The translations under genes were made by a program, and so were the position numbers. Shown in pieces: positions 52,162 to 61,144 of a stretch of DNA of 64,000 nt. This DNA comes from Subtercola endophyticus. Its GTDB lineage: Bacteria; Actinomycetota; Actinomycetes; Actinomycetales; Microbacteriaceae. The stretch spans positions 3,286,001 to 3,350,000 of the forward strand of contig NZ_CP087997.1 in NCBI RefSeq assembly GCF_021044565.1. Reading direction: 5' to 3'. Position 1 is the stretch's first letter, and each line of letters starts with the position of its first letter. The notes under the pieces are model-generated. The model searched no databases and was not told where the DNA came from. It was given only the letters and a program-made list of their open reading frames with translations.

Positions 52162-54162
52162 ATGACCAACTCGGGTATCGATACCGCAGATTTTGACTCC
52201 AACACCCGCGCGCAAGACGACCTGTTCCGGCACGTCAACGGAAAGTGGCTCGCCGAGACGCCCATCCCCGACGACAAGGCGCGCTGGGGCTCGTTCTACG
52301 AGCTGGCCGAGGCCGCCGAGAAGGCCGTGCAAGAGATCATCGTCGAGGCGCAAGACGCCCCAGAGGGCAGCGAAGAGCGCAAGTTCGGCGACCTCTATAC
52401 GAGCTTCATGAACGAAGAGCGCATCGAAGAGCTCGGCACCACGCCCATCGACGGGCAGCTCGCGCTGGTTGACTCCATCGAAAGCGTCGAAGACCTGGTT
52501 CGTACCGTCGGCCGGCTCGAACGCCAGGGCGTCGGCGGGTTCTTCGGCACGTTCGTCGACAACGACCCGGGAAACCCCGAGCGCTACCTCGTCTTTCTGA
52601 ACCAGGGCGGCATCTCGCTTCCCAACGAGAGCTACTACCGCGAAGACAAATTCGCCGAAATCCGTGTCGCCTACCTCGCACACGTGCAGCGGATGTTCGA
52701 ACTCACCGGCGCAGGCGTTGGCGCCGAAGCGGGCGAGGGCAGCGCCCCGCTGCGAGCCCAGAACGTCTTCGACCTCGAGACCGCCATCGCCGCGCACCAC
52801 TGGGACAACGTTCGCACCCGCGACGCCCAGGCCACCTACAACCTGCTCTCGTGGGCCGACCTGCTCGCCCTCTACGAAGGATCGAAGCCCGAAGGCGCCC
52901 CCGCCGGCGCCCTCACGCTCTGGCGCGACGCACTGGATGCCCCGGCCGGCGTCTTCGACGAGATCGTCGTTCGCGAGCCGAGCTTCATCGAGGGCCTGGC
53001 AGAGCTCGTCACCGAAGACCGCCTCGAGCAGTGGAAAGACTGGCTCTCGTGGAAGGTCATCCACGGCGCCGCGGCACTGCTGCCCGCCGCGTTCGTCGAG
53101 GAGAACTTCGACTTCTACGGCCGCACCCTCACCGGCACCCCCTCGATGCGCGACCGCTGGAAGCGCGGCGTCTCGCTCGTGGAGGGCGCCATGGGTGAGG
53201 CCGTGGGCCGCATCTACGTCGAACGCTACTTTCCGTCGACGGCGAAAGCTGCGATGGATGTTCTGGTGGCCAACCTCATCGAGGCCTACCGCCAGTCGAT
53301 CACCGACCTGTCGTGGATGACACCCGAGACCCGCAAACGCGCCCTCGAGAAGCTCGACAAGTTCACGCCGAAGATCGGCTTCCCGGTGAAGTGGCGCGAC
53401 TACTCGGCCCTTGCGCTCGACGCCGAGAGCCTGTTCGCGAACGTGCGCGCCACGAGCGAGTTCGAGTTTCAGCGCGAGCTCGGCAAGGTGGGCAAGCCAC
53501 TCGACCGCGACGAGTGGTTCATGACGCCGCAGACCATCAACGCGTACTACAACCCCGGGTTCAACGAGATTGTGTTCCCCGCCGCGATTCTGCAGTACCC
53601 GTTCTTCGACGAGACACGAGATGCCGCGGCCAACTACGGCGCCATCGGCGCCGTGATCGGCCACGAGATCGGGCACGGGTTCGACGACCAGGGTTCGCGG
53701 TTCGACGGCGACGGGCGATTGACGGACTGGTGGACATCCGAAGACCGTGAAGCGTTCGAAAAGCTGACCGCTTCGCTCATCGAGCAGTACAACGCCCTCG
53801 CTCCCGCGCAGGTACCCGACCAGCACGTGAACGGTGCATTGACGATCGGTGAGAACATTGGCGATCTCGGGGGGCTTGGCATAGCGTGGAAGGCGTACTT
53901 GATCTCACTCGACGGCGAAGAGCCGCCGGTGATCGACGGTATGACCGGTGCCCAGCGGTTCTTCTTGTCGTGGGCGCAGGCCTGGCAGCAGAAGTCGCGC
54001 GATGAAGAGGTGATTCGCTTGCTGGCGATCGATCCGCACTCGCCGAACGAGTTTCGCTGCAACCAGATCGTGCGCAACATCGGCGAGTTCTACGAGGCCT
54101 TCGATGTTGTCGACAGCGACAAGCTCTGGCTGCCCGAAGACGAGCGCGTCACCATTTGGTGA
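52162..54162 (+). CDS. pepO: M13-family zinc metallopeptidase (neprilysin/PepO-like)
   Basis: 666 aa, the normal family length. N-terminal RAQDDLFRHVNGKWLAETPI is the M13 start motif. The zinc site HExxH is in VIGHEIGHGFDDQGSRFD and the third ligand is E in TIGENIGDLGGLGIAWKAY. Upstream NAYYNPGFNEIVFPAAILQ and the C-terminal WLPEDERVTIW are conserved. No signal peptide is visible, so it probably acts in the cytosol or leaves by a non-classical way. It degrades oligopeptides. Confidence 0.95.
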   Translation: MTNSGIDTADFDSNTRAQDDLFRHVNGKWLAETPIPDDKARWGSFYELAEAAEKAVQEIIVEAQDAPEGSEERKFGDLYTSFMNEERIEELGTTPIDGQLALVDSIESVEDLVRTVGRLERQGVGGFFGTFVDNDPGNPERYLVFLNQGGISLPNESYYREDKFAEIRVAYLAHVQRMFELTGAGVGAEAGEGSAPLRAQNVFDLETAIAAHHWDNVRTRDAQATYNLLSWADLLALYEGSKPEGAPAGALTLWRDALDAPAGVFDEIVVREPSFIEGLAELVTEDRLEQWKDWLSWKVIHGAAALLPAAFVEENFDFYGRTLTGTPSMRDRWKRGVSLVEGAMGEAVGRIYVERYFPSTAKAAMDVLVANLIEAYRQSITDLSWMTPETRKRALEKLDKFTPKIGFPVKWRDYSALALDAESLFANVRATSEFEFQRELGKVGKPLDRDEWFMTPQTINAYYNPGFNEIVFPAAILQYPFFDETRDAAANYGAIGAVIGHEIGHGFDDQGSRFDGDGRLTDWWTSEDREAFEKLTASLIEQYNALAPAQVPDQHVNGALTIGENIGDLGGLGIAWKAYLISLDGEEPPVIDGMTGAQRFFLSWAQAWQQKSRDEEVIRLLAIDPHSPNEFRCNQIVRNIGEFYEAFDVVDSDKLWLPEDERVTIW

Positions 54163-55067
54163 ACACCCCCATGCGAAAGAATCGGCGAAGTGATCGGCCT
54201 GACCTGCCCAGCGGCCGCAGGTCGGCGCAGACCCATGACACCGACACCTTTCGGCGGGGATTCGTCTCGCTGACGAAGCTCGCCCTGTCGGGTGTGCAGA
54301 TCACGGCATCGGCCATCGACGTGTCGACCGAGAAGGTGCTGTTCTCCATCGACGACCACCTCTCGGTGCCCACGGCCGGGCTCGGAAAAGTGCTGCTGCT
54401 TATCGAGGTGGCGGCCCGGCTGACCCAGCGCGACCCCTCGGCGCACGGGCTCATGGAGCGCACCGTGGCCGACTCGGCCGCCGACATGGGGCTGTGGCAG
54501 CACCTGCAGGTTCCGACGCTGCCGATCGGCGACCTGGCGGTGCTAGTCGGGGCGACGAGCGACAATCTGGCGACCAACGTGCTGCTGCGGCGAATCGGGC
54601 TCGACGCTGTGCGGGCTCGCGGCGAGGCGCTCGGGCTGTCGCGAACGTTTCTGCTCGACACGGTGCGCGATTTTCGCGGGCCGGATGACGCACCGCACTT
54701 CTCCGTCGGTTCGGCCCGCGAGCTCGCGACCCTGTTCCGCAACCTGGCTGAGGGGCACGTTGTCGACGTCGCCACGAGTCAGCAGGTGCTCGCCTGGCTC
54801 GGGCTGGGATCCGACCTGTCGATGGTGTCGAGCGCGTTCGGGCTCGACCCTCTGTCGCACCTGCACTCGGACCACGGGCTGCTGCTCGTTAATAAGTCCG
54901 GGTCGGGCCCGGGCATCCGGTCGGAAGCGGGAGTGCTGCGCGGCCCGCGGGCGAGTGTCGCCTACGCCGTGACCATGCGTTTCAACGACGAGGAGCTGAC
55001 GGGCCGGCTCGCGGTGCTCGACGGCATGCGCACGCTGGGCACCGACATTCTGGAGTACGTGTACTGA
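54159..55067 (+). CDS. Beta-lactamase-fold (class A-like) protein lacking the catalytic serine
   Basis: 302 aa from GTG 54159, which overlaps the pepO stop (ATG 54171 is an alternative). The SxxK tetrad of class A enzymes is GLGK here (residues 74-77, within PTAGLGKVLLL), so lysine is kept but serine is glycine. SDN (134-136, in GATSDNLATN) and KSG (246-248, in LLVNKSGSGPG) are both intact. No Glu166-like motif is evident. No signal peptide. It may be a binding protein or pseudoenzyme, or it may hydrolyse by another route; beta-lactam hydrolysis by the usual mechanism is not expected. Confidence 0.75.
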   Translation: MNTPMRKNRRSDRPDLPSGRRSAQTHDTDTFRRGFVSLTKLALSGVQITASAIDVSTEKVLFSIDDHLSVPTAGLGKVLLLIEVAARLTQRDPSAHGLMERTVADSAADMGLWQHLQVPTLPIGDLAVLVGATSDNLATNVLLRRIGLDAVRARGEALGLSRTFLLDTVRDFRGPDDAPHFSVGSARELATLFRNLAEGHVVDVATSQQVLAWLGLGSDLSMVSSAFGLDPLSHLHSDHGLLLVNKSGSGPGIRSEAGVLRGPRASVAYAVTMRFNDEELTGRLAVLDGMRTLGTDILEYVY

Positions 55068-55212
55068 TGCTCCGCGCGCCGCGCTCCCGTATCGCATCGC
55101 GGTGACGCAGCTCTTCAGCGTGCGTTAACCTCGCGTTCGCCGCGCCGCGACACAGTAGACGAAGCCTGTGAAGGCTCACATCGTCTACCGCTCCCCGAAG
55201 GGCCGAAACCAC

Positions 55213-56961
55213 ATGACACACACCTGGCGGCCGAAAACGGCCGTGCTCGCCTCGCTGGCTCTGGCCGTTCCGCTGCTCGCCGCGCTTTCACCCGTTGCCG
55301 CCACGTCTGCCACGGCGGCCACCCCGCTGCCTTCCCTCGTTGTGAACGAGGTCGACGCAAGCGGCGTTCCGCAAGACTGGATCGAGCTGAAGAACGTCGG
55401 CGCCGCTCCCGTCGACGCCTCGGGGCTCGTGCTCAAAGACAACAAAAACGATGACCGTTATGAGATTGCGGCCGGCACGATCATCCCGGCCGGTGGCTAC
55501 GCGAGTTTCGACGTGGCGGACTCCTTCGGTCTCGGCAAGGGCGGCGACGCCGCGCGGCTCTACCTGAACGACGGCACCACCCTGGTCGACGGATTCACCT
55601 GGGCCTCGGATGCCGCGCCCGCGACCTGGGGCCGCTGCCCCGACGGCACCGGCGCCTTCGCCGTCACGAAGACGGGTACGAAGGGTGCCGCGAACGACTG
55701 CGCCACCACGACCCCGCCCCCGACTGACCCGACGACTCCGACAGTTCCGGATGCCCTGCAGTGGCCGGGCAGCGCCGATGTCAGCACAGCAAACGTGCAG
55801 AACTTCTTCGGCAGCAACATGAGCGGCCTGAGCTACGAACTCGGCGCGAACGGCAGCCCCGACACGCTCTGGGCCGTTCAGAATGGCGGCGGTGACGGAG
55901 ACGTCTCGAAGCTCCCGGGTGGCCCGACCACGTCGGCCATGTACCGCCTGCAGAAGAGCGGCGACAACTGGGTTCCCGCCACCGACAACGGCTGGGGTCT
56001 CGGAAAGACGCTCCACTACACCGACGGCACCGGCAACGTCGACGCCGAGGGTGTGGTGCACACCGACGCCGGAACGTTCGTCTCATCCGAGCGCGACAAC
56101 GCCAACAACAAGATCAGCCGGCCGGCAGTGCTGCGGTACGACACCTCGGCGGCCGGTACCTCGCTCACGGCAGCTGTCGAGTGGAACCTCGTATCAGACC
56201 TGCCTACCGTCGGAGCGAACCTGGGACTCGAGGGCATTGCGTACGTTCCCGATTCGTACCTCACCTCGAAGGGATTCGTCGATGAGAAGACGGGCGCGGT
56301 CTACAACCCCGCCACGTATGCGAACCACGGTGACGGCCTCTACTTCGTGGGGCTCGAAGGCACCGGATCGATCTACGCCTACGCGCTCGATCAGACCGAC
56401 GGTTCGAAGTTCACGCGGGTCGCCACGATCGAAAGCGGATTCCCGTCGATTATGGAGGTGCAGTACGACCCCGAGAAGGCGGCAATCTGGGCGGTCTGCG
56501 ACAACACCTGCGGCGGCCAGTTCGCTGTTCTCGATGTCGCGCAGACCGGATCCGACGCGGGTCACTTCGCCGTGACCACGGTGTACAACCGCCCGGCCGG
56601 CCTCGGTGACTTCAACAACGAGGGTTTCGTGACCGCGCCCCAGGCACTGTGCGTGAATGGCGTCAAGCCCGTCATCTGGGCCGACGACGATCAAGACGAC
56701 GGCTACTCGTTGCGCGAGGGCACCATCGACTGCGTCGTCGCCGTCGTGACCGATCCGACGGATCCGACCACCACGCCGACGGCTCCTGCTGGTGCAGGCT
56801 CGACCGGATCGGGCTCGACCGGTGCGGCAACCGGCACGACCGGGGCCGCGCACTTGGCGAACACGGGCGCGCAGCCGGTGGTTCCGGCAGCGGTAGCACT
56901 GTTCGTGCTGCTGGCCGGCGCGGGTGCGCTGATCGTGCGGCGGCGGCGCGCTCGGGCCTGA
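55213..56961 (+). CDS. Secreted, sortase-anchored protein with lamin-tail and phytase-like domains
   Basis: 582 aa from MTHTWRPKTAVLASLALA (a GTG at 55168 would add 15 residues). A signal peptide covers about 1-36. A lamin-tail domain (about 37-155) starts LPSLVVNEVDASGVPQDWIE. After a Thr/Pro linker a beta-propeller-like region contains NLGLEGIAYVPDSYL, YFVGLEGTGSIYAY and MEVQYDPEKAAIWAVCDNT, similar to esterase-like-of-phytase proteins. The C-terminus has LANTG (548-552), a hydrophobic helix and RRRRARA, the LAxTG signal for class E sortase such as that at 25932. Predicted to be bound to the cell wall. Confidence 0.85.
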   Translation: MTHTWRPKTAVLASLALAVPLLAALSPVAATSATAATPLPSLVVNEVDASGVPQDWIELKNVGAAPVDASGLVLKDNKNDDRYEIAAGTIIPAGGYASFDVADSFGLGKGGDAARLYLNDGTTLVDGFTWASDAAPATWGRCPDGTGAFAVTKTGTKGAANDCATTTPPPTDPTTPTVPDALQWPGSADVSTANVQNFFGSNMSGLSYELGANGSPDTLWAVQNGGGDGDVSKLPGGPTTSAMYRLQKSGDNWVPATDNGWGLGKTLHYTDGTGNVDAEGVVHTDAGTFVSSERDNANNKISRPAVLRYDTSAAGTSLTAAVEWNLVSDLPTVGANLGLEGIAYVPDSYLTSKGFVDEKTGAVYNPATYANHGDGLYFVGLEGTGSIYAYALDQTDGSKFTRVATIESGFPSIMEVQYDPEKAAIWAVCDNTCGGQFAVLDVAQTGSDAGHFAVTTVYNRPAGLGDFNNEGFVTAPQALCVNGVKPVIWADDDQDDGYSLREGTIDCVVAVVTDPTDPTTTPTAPAGAGSTGSGSTGAATGTTGAAHLANTGAQPVVPAAVALFVLLAGAGALIVRRRRARA

Positions 56962-56989
56962 CGCCCGGGGCCTGCGCCGAAGCCGGCCG

Positions 56990-57066
56990 CCGCGGATAAC
57001 TGAGGACATAGGGCCCGCCATCTCTATCTGTGGCGCGGTGGCGAGTATCTCCTCAATTATCCGCGG
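56990..57066. terminator. Long 21-bp imperfect inverted repeat between convergent genes
   Basis: Left arm 56990-57010 starts CCGCGGATAACTGAGG. The right arm (57046-57066) is its complement with 2 mismatches, around a 35-nt loop. It sits between two convergent genes and may serve as terminator for both, although no long T-tract follows. Confidence 0.5.
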
Positions 57067-57079
57067 CCCTGCCGGCAGT

Positions 57080-57511
57080 TCAGTCGATGAGGCCGAGTTC
57101 TGCGAGGCGGCGCAGCGTCTCGACGCCGGCCGGCGGGCAGCGGAACGCATCGGCCGACGTGACCCAGTGCACGGCGTCGACCTCGGCAGAGGGCGTGGGG
57201 TCGTCGGGCGTGGTCGCTTCGAACAACGTCATCTCGACCATCCGCCCCTCCGGTTCGCCGTGGGCCTGCACGCGCACGGTGAACAGGCTCCGGATGCTCT
57301 GCTCATCAAGCACGACGGCGACCTCTTCGCGGCTTTCGCGCACCACTGCCTCGACCGGGGTCTCTCCCGTGTCGATCTTGCCGCCGGGAAGGAACAGCAC
57401 GTCGCGCCCACGGGCCGTCACCATGAGCATCCGCCGCTCGCGGATGAGCACGAGGGCGGCGACGCGGATGGGCGGCAGTGCTGCGGCGCCGCCGGACGCG
57501 GGCGTGGTCAT
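57080..57511 (-). CDS. Nudix hydrolase
   Basis: 143 aa from MTTPASGGAAALPPIRVAAL (ATG 57511). The Nudix box is GKIDTGETPVEAVVRESREE followed by VAV, matching Gx5Ex7REUxEExGU except for the last glycine. It hydrolyses a nucleoside diphosphate linked to another group; the substrate is not predictable. It overlaps the GNAT stop by 4 bp, so the pair is probably translated together. Confidence 0.9.
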   Translation of the reverse strand: MTTPASGGAAALPPIRVAALVLIRERRMLMVTARGRDVLFLPGGKIDTGETPVEAVVRESREEVAVVLDEQSIRSLFTVRVQAHGEPEGRMVEMTLFEATTPDDPTPSAEVDAVHWVTSADAFRCPPAGVETLRRLAELGLID

Positions 57512-58206
57512 GCGCGCTGCGCTCGGCGGGCAGTCCATTCGTTGCGCAGAATCGCGAAGATGGCGGTGTCGGCGAAAGCGCCCTTGGTGAAGATGTCTTC
57601 GCGAAAGTGCGCCTCCTGGCGCATTCCGAGGCGTTTGGCCAGCGCGGCGGAGGCATCGTTGCGGGGGTCGAGGTCGGCGGTGACCCGGTGGGCGTCGAGT
57701 TCGGTGAAGGCGAAGTCGAGCATCCGTTCGGCGGCTTCGGTGGCGTAACCCCTGTGCTGAAAGTCGGGGTGGAAGGCCCAGCCGAGCTCGGCCTGTTTGT
57801 TCGCGACGCTGCGCAGAAACACGGTGAGGTCGCCGATGACGCGGCCGGGGGTAGTCTCGCCGGGGCCGGAGTTGGTGGCGCCGGCGGCGGTAGCGGTAGT
57901 GACGCTGCTGGTGGTGGCGCCGGCGGGGCCTCCCGCGATGCCCGTGTCGTCGGCGCGCAGGCTCGGTTCGCCGGGAAGAACCACGGCCAGCACGAGAATG
58001 TCGTTGTCGTGCTCGAGGCTCGTCATCGGCAGCCGGCGGGCCAGATGCTCGCGCGACTGTTCGCGGGTGCGCAGCTCCCAGAGCATGAACTCCACGACCT
58101 CGGGGAGGCTCTGATACGCGTACACGTCGTCGAGATCGGTCTCCGTGAAGGGCCGCAACACCAGCCGCTCGGTGTGAATCGGTTCGGTGACGGTGACCTT
58201 CGGCAT
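57508..58206 (-). CDS. GNAT-family N-acetyltransferase (RimJ/RimL-like) with insert
   Basis: 232 aa. N-terminal PIHTERLVLRPFTETDLDDVYAYQ segment, central GDLTVFLRSVANKQAELGWA and the acetyl-CoA loop HRGYATEAAERMLDFAF with R/Q-x-x-G-x-A are typical of RimJ/L-type acetyltransferases. RLGMRQEAHFREDIFTKGAF is the usual C-terminal part. Residues 80-121 are a Gly/Ala/Thr-rich insert not found in the family core. Substrates range from ribosomal proteins to antibiotics and amines. Confidence 0.88.
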   Translation of the reverse strand: MPKVTVTEPIHTERLVLRPFTETDLDDVYAYQSLPEVVEFMLWELRTREQSREHLARRLPMTSLEHDNDILVLAVVLPGEPSLRADDTGIAGGPAGATTSSVTTATAAGATNSGPGETTPGRVIGDLTVFLRSVANKQAELGWAFHPDFQHRGYATEAAERMLDFAFTELDAHRVTADLDPRNDASAALAKRLGMRQEAHFREDIFTKGAFADTAIFAILRNEWTARRAQRA

Positions 58207-58323
58207 GCTCTCAGTCTACGAAAACGTCGAGGCGCGGTACTTCGGCGCACGCGCGGTAGTTCGAAAGGGTGCGGTTGCGCCGAACGTGCGCGCATTCGAG
58301 GGCGCCCGGGCCGGGCCGATCGG

Positions 58324-59652
58324 CTAGGCGGTGGCTGAGTCGGCGCCCGGGTGCGCCGCGCGCTCGGCGGCGCCGAGCTGAGCCACGGGCGCGACCGGCG
58401 CCTCGGGGGTGACACCGAAGAGCGCGGTGAGTGCGGCGGTGAACGACTCGCCCTCGCCGGCACGCGCGAGTTCACGCGCGCGAACCGAAGGGGTGTGCAG
58501 CAGCACCCCGACGAGGTGCCGCAGCGCGGCCTCGGTCTCGGGGGTGTGGTCACCGCGATCGTGGGCGCGGGTGATCTCGGCGTCGAGCACGTCGAAGAAG
58601 TGCGAGCGCAGTGCGACGACGGAGGGCGTAACCGCGGCCTCCGTTCGGGCGGCGGTGAACTCGGCGGCGGCCTCGTCGACCATGGCCCGGGCGCTCTCGG
58701 TCGACGCGAATTCGTCGATGGGGGCGTGCAGGCTGATCGTCTCGAGGTCGAGCAGCTCGACGCCGGGCAGGTGCGCGACCGCGGCGTCGACGTTGCGGGG
58801 CATACCGAGGTCGATCACGAGGCGGCGCTGCAGGGCATCCGCTGCCCGGCCGGCGGCGACGAAGTGCGAGCTCGTCAGCACGACGGTGGGCGATTGGCTG
58901 GCGGTGACGATGATGTCGCTGTTCGCGATGGTCGAGACGAGTTCGTCGTCGAAGACCTGGGCGATGTCGTGGCGGGCGGCGAACGGCGCGATGCGGGCCG
59001 TGGGCGAGTAGACGGTCACGTCGGTGACGCCGCGCTCCTGCAGGGCGAGCAGGCTGACCCGTGCGTACTTTCCGGTGCCGACGAGAAGCACCCGGGCCTG
59101 CGCCCAATCGGTGACGCGACTTTCGGCCAGCTCGAGGGCGAGGCGAACGAGTGAACGGCCCGCTGCGCCGACACCCGTCTTCGTCTTGACGTCGCGCGAG
59201 GTGTGGGATGCCCGCTGAAAGAGCCGCTCGAGCGCCGACGATGTGGTGCCTTCGACGCGTGCGGTCTGCAGTGCGCGGCGTACCTGGCCGGCGATCTCGT
59301 CCTCGCCGACGACGACGGATTCGAGCCCGCTCGACACCGAGAACAGGTGCTCGGCGACGGCATCGCCCGACAACACAGTGACGGCGACGTCGACATCGGC
59401 CGGGTCGACATCGGAGGCGGCGCTCACGGCGTCGATGACCTCGCGGGCGGCAACCGCGCAGCCGGCGGTCAGCGGTTCGTCGACATCGAGGTAGGCCTCG
59501 AAGCGGTTACAGGTGGCCAGCAGCACGGCACCCTGGATGAAATCGCTGTTCTCAACAAGAGAAGGAGCGACAGACGGTGCGCCGATAGAGAGCTTCTCGA
59601 GAAGAGTGAAGCTCGCGTTGCGATGGCTCGCAGTCAGGCAGATCAGCACCAA
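58324..59652 (-). CDS. hemA: Glutamyl-tRNA reductase
   Basis: NADPH-dependent first enzyme of the C5 pathway: Glu-tRNA to glutamate-1-semialdehyde. It has 442 aa. The catalytic cysteine is in [13 protein letters not shown], the [20 protein letters not shown] segment is diagnostic, and the NADPH site is [17 protein letters not shown]. The start is TTG 59652 or GTG 59649 ([11 protein letters not shown]). The extreme C-terminus is Ala/Pro-rich. It is divergent from hemE, with 89 bp between the two proposed starts. Confidence 0.95.
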   Translation of the reverse strand: MVLICLTASHRNASFTLLEKLSIGAPSVAPSLVENSDFIQGAVLLATCNRFEAYLDVDEPLTAGCAVAAREVIDAVSAASDVDPADVDVAVTVLSGDAVAEHLFSVSSGLESVVVGEDEIAGQVRRALQTARVEGTTSSALERLFQRASHTSRDVKTKTGVGAAGRSLVRLALELAESRVTDWAQARVLLVGTGKYARVSLLALQERGVTDVTVYSPTARIAPFAARHDIAQVFDDELVSTIANSDIIVTASQSPTVVLTSSHFVAAGRAADALQRRLVIDLGMPRNVDAAVAHLPGVELLDLETISLHAPIDEFASTESARAMVDEAAAEFTAARTEAAVTPSVVALRSHFFDVLDAEITRAHDRGDHTPETEAALRHLVGVLLHTPSVRARELARAGEGESFTAALTALFGVTPEAPVAPVAQLGAAERAAHPGADSATA

Positions 59653-59741
59653 CTCATACTAATAGCGTTTGCGTGTTTATTTGACGTGATGTAGAACCAC
59701 TCAGATTCGTGCGTGCAGAAAACTTTGACACACTGTATGGC

Positions 59742-60992
59742 GTGACTTCAGACACAGCACTCGCCCGCGACATCTCAGCGCTTCCCGAAGCGCATCCGTT
59801 GCAGAGCGGCCGAACATCCGCGAGCCCGCTCATCACCACCTACCAGGGGGTGCGCGGCGACGTGACCCCGGTGTGGTTCATGCGGCAGGCTGGGCGCTCG
59901 CTGCCCGAGTACCGCGAGTTGCGGGTGGGCACCGAGATGCTCGATGCCTGCCTGAATCCTGAGCTGGCCAGCGAGATCACGTTGCAGCCGGTGCGCCGGC
60001 ACGGGGTAGATGCGGCCGTCTTCTTCAGCGACATCGTGGTGCCGATGAAGCTCGCCGGGGTCGATGTGAGCATCGTTCCGGGGCGCGGGCCGGTGCTCGG
60101 GCATCCGGTGCGAACGGCGGCGGATGTTCGTGCGCTGCCTCCTCTCGACGAAGCCGCCCTGGCGCCGATCTCCGAGGCGGTCGCGTTGACCGTCGCTGCC
60201 CTGGGTGACACGCCCCTCGTCGGTTTCGCGGGAGCCCCGTTCACCCTGGCTGCGTATCTCGTCGAGGGTGGTCCGTCGAAGGATCACCTCGCCGCCCGCA
60301 CCCTCATGCACGCCGACCCCGCGGCCTGGGCGGAGCTCATGGAGTGGACCGCGACCATTACGGGCGCATTCTTGCGGGCGCAGATTCTCGCGGGTGCCAG
60401 CGCCGCGCAGCTGTTCGACTCGTGGGCGGGGGCGCTGTCGCTGGCGGATTACACGTCGAAGGTGGCGCCGGCATCTGCCGCTGCGCTGTCGAGTGTGCAC
60501 GGGCTGACGTATACGGCGTCGGGATTCGGCGCGACGGGTTCTGCCGGCACGAGTGATCCGGCCGCGCGGGCTTCGGCACGCGCATCCGGAACCGCGGGCG
60601 GCCCCGGCGCGGGTGGCTCCGGCGCGAGCGGCCCCGGCGCGTCACCCGTGACTACACGTACCGTGCCCATCGTGCACTTCGGCGTCGGAACGGGCGAACT
60701 GCTGAAGGCGATGCACGAGGTCGGCGCCGACGTCGTGGGCGTCGATTACCGCATTCCGCTCGATGAGGCATCGCGCCGGCTCGGCGGCGACGTCGTGGTG
60801 CAGGGCAACATCGACCCCGCTCTGCTGGCAGCTCCGTGGCCGGTGCTCGAGGCGCACGTTCGCGACGTGCTCGAGCGCGGAAAAGCGGCCCCGGCGCACG
60901 TGCTGAACCTCGGCCACGGTGTTCCTCCCGAGACCGACCCCGCTGTGCTCACCCGCCTTGTCGAGTTCGTACACTCCTCTCCCCTCACCTGA
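59742..60992 (+). CDS. hemE: Uroporphyrinogen III decarboxylase
   Basis: Removes four carboxylates from uroporphyrinogen III to give coproporphyrinogen III. It has 416 aa from GTG 59742 (GTG 59709 is also open). Signatures: [20 protein letters not shown], the [17 protein letters not shown] strand, [20 protein letters not shown] and [13 protein letters not shown]. Residues 257-305 are a Gly/Ala/Ser-rich insert (with [14 protein letters not shown]) before the conserved [14 protein letters not shown], making the protein about 50 residues longer than usual. Confidence 0.94.
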   Translation: MTSDTALARDISALPEAHPLQSGRTSASPLITTYQGVRGDVTPVWFMRQAGRSLPEYRELRVGTEMLDACLNPELASEITLQPVRRHGVDAAVFFSDIVVPMKLAGVDVSIVPGRGPVLGHPVRTAADVRALPPLDEAALAPISEAVALTVAALGDTPLVGFAGAPFTLAAYLVEGGPSKDHLAARTLMHADPAAWAELMEWTATITGAFLRAQILAGASAAQLFDSWAGALSLADYTSKVAPASAAALSSVHGLTYTASGFGATGSAGTSDPAARASARASGTAGGPGAGGSGASGPGASPVTTRTVPIVHFGVGTGELLKAMHEVGADVVGVDYRIPLDEASRRLGGDVVVQGNIDPALLAAPWPVLEAHVRDVLERGKAAPAHVLNLGHGVPPETDPAVLTRLVEFVHSSPLT

Positions 60993-61023
60993 CTCATGCC
61001 CGCTCGCACCCCTCGCTCTTTCG

Positions 61024-61082
61024 TTCGCGCGTCGAATTTGGCTGTAATGGCGGGCGCTTTCCGTACATTTTCGACGCGCGAA
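61024..61082. repeat. 13-bp perfect inverted repeat between hemE and hemY
   Basis: TTCGCGCGTCGAA (61024-61036) and its exact complement TTCGACGCGCGAA (61070-61082) enclose a 33-nt loop. There is no T-tract. It may form a stem-loop in the hemE-hemY transcript. Confidence 0.55.
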
Positions 61083-61115
61083 GCGGGTTCGGGAGCCGGC
61101 CCGGGAGCAGGTCCC

Positions 61116-61139
61116 GGAGCAGGAGCAGGAGCAGGAGCA
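61116..61139 (+). promoter_or_regulatory. Four tandem GGAGCA hexamers serving as Shine-Dalgarno of hemY
   Basis: Four exact copies of GGAGCA; the last GGAG is 7 bp before GTG 61145. Each copy contains a good Shine-Dalgarno core, so the ribosome-loading site is repeated. Confidence 0.6.
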
Positions 61140-61144
61140 CGAGC

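Noticed and set aside
60836..61144. N-terminal extension of HemY by about 100 residues
   Set aside because: It overlaps hemE, has no start codon in frame after the hemE stop, and the stretch translates the GGAGCA repeat as Arg-Ser pairs. GTG 61145 has an ideal Shine-Dalgarno.
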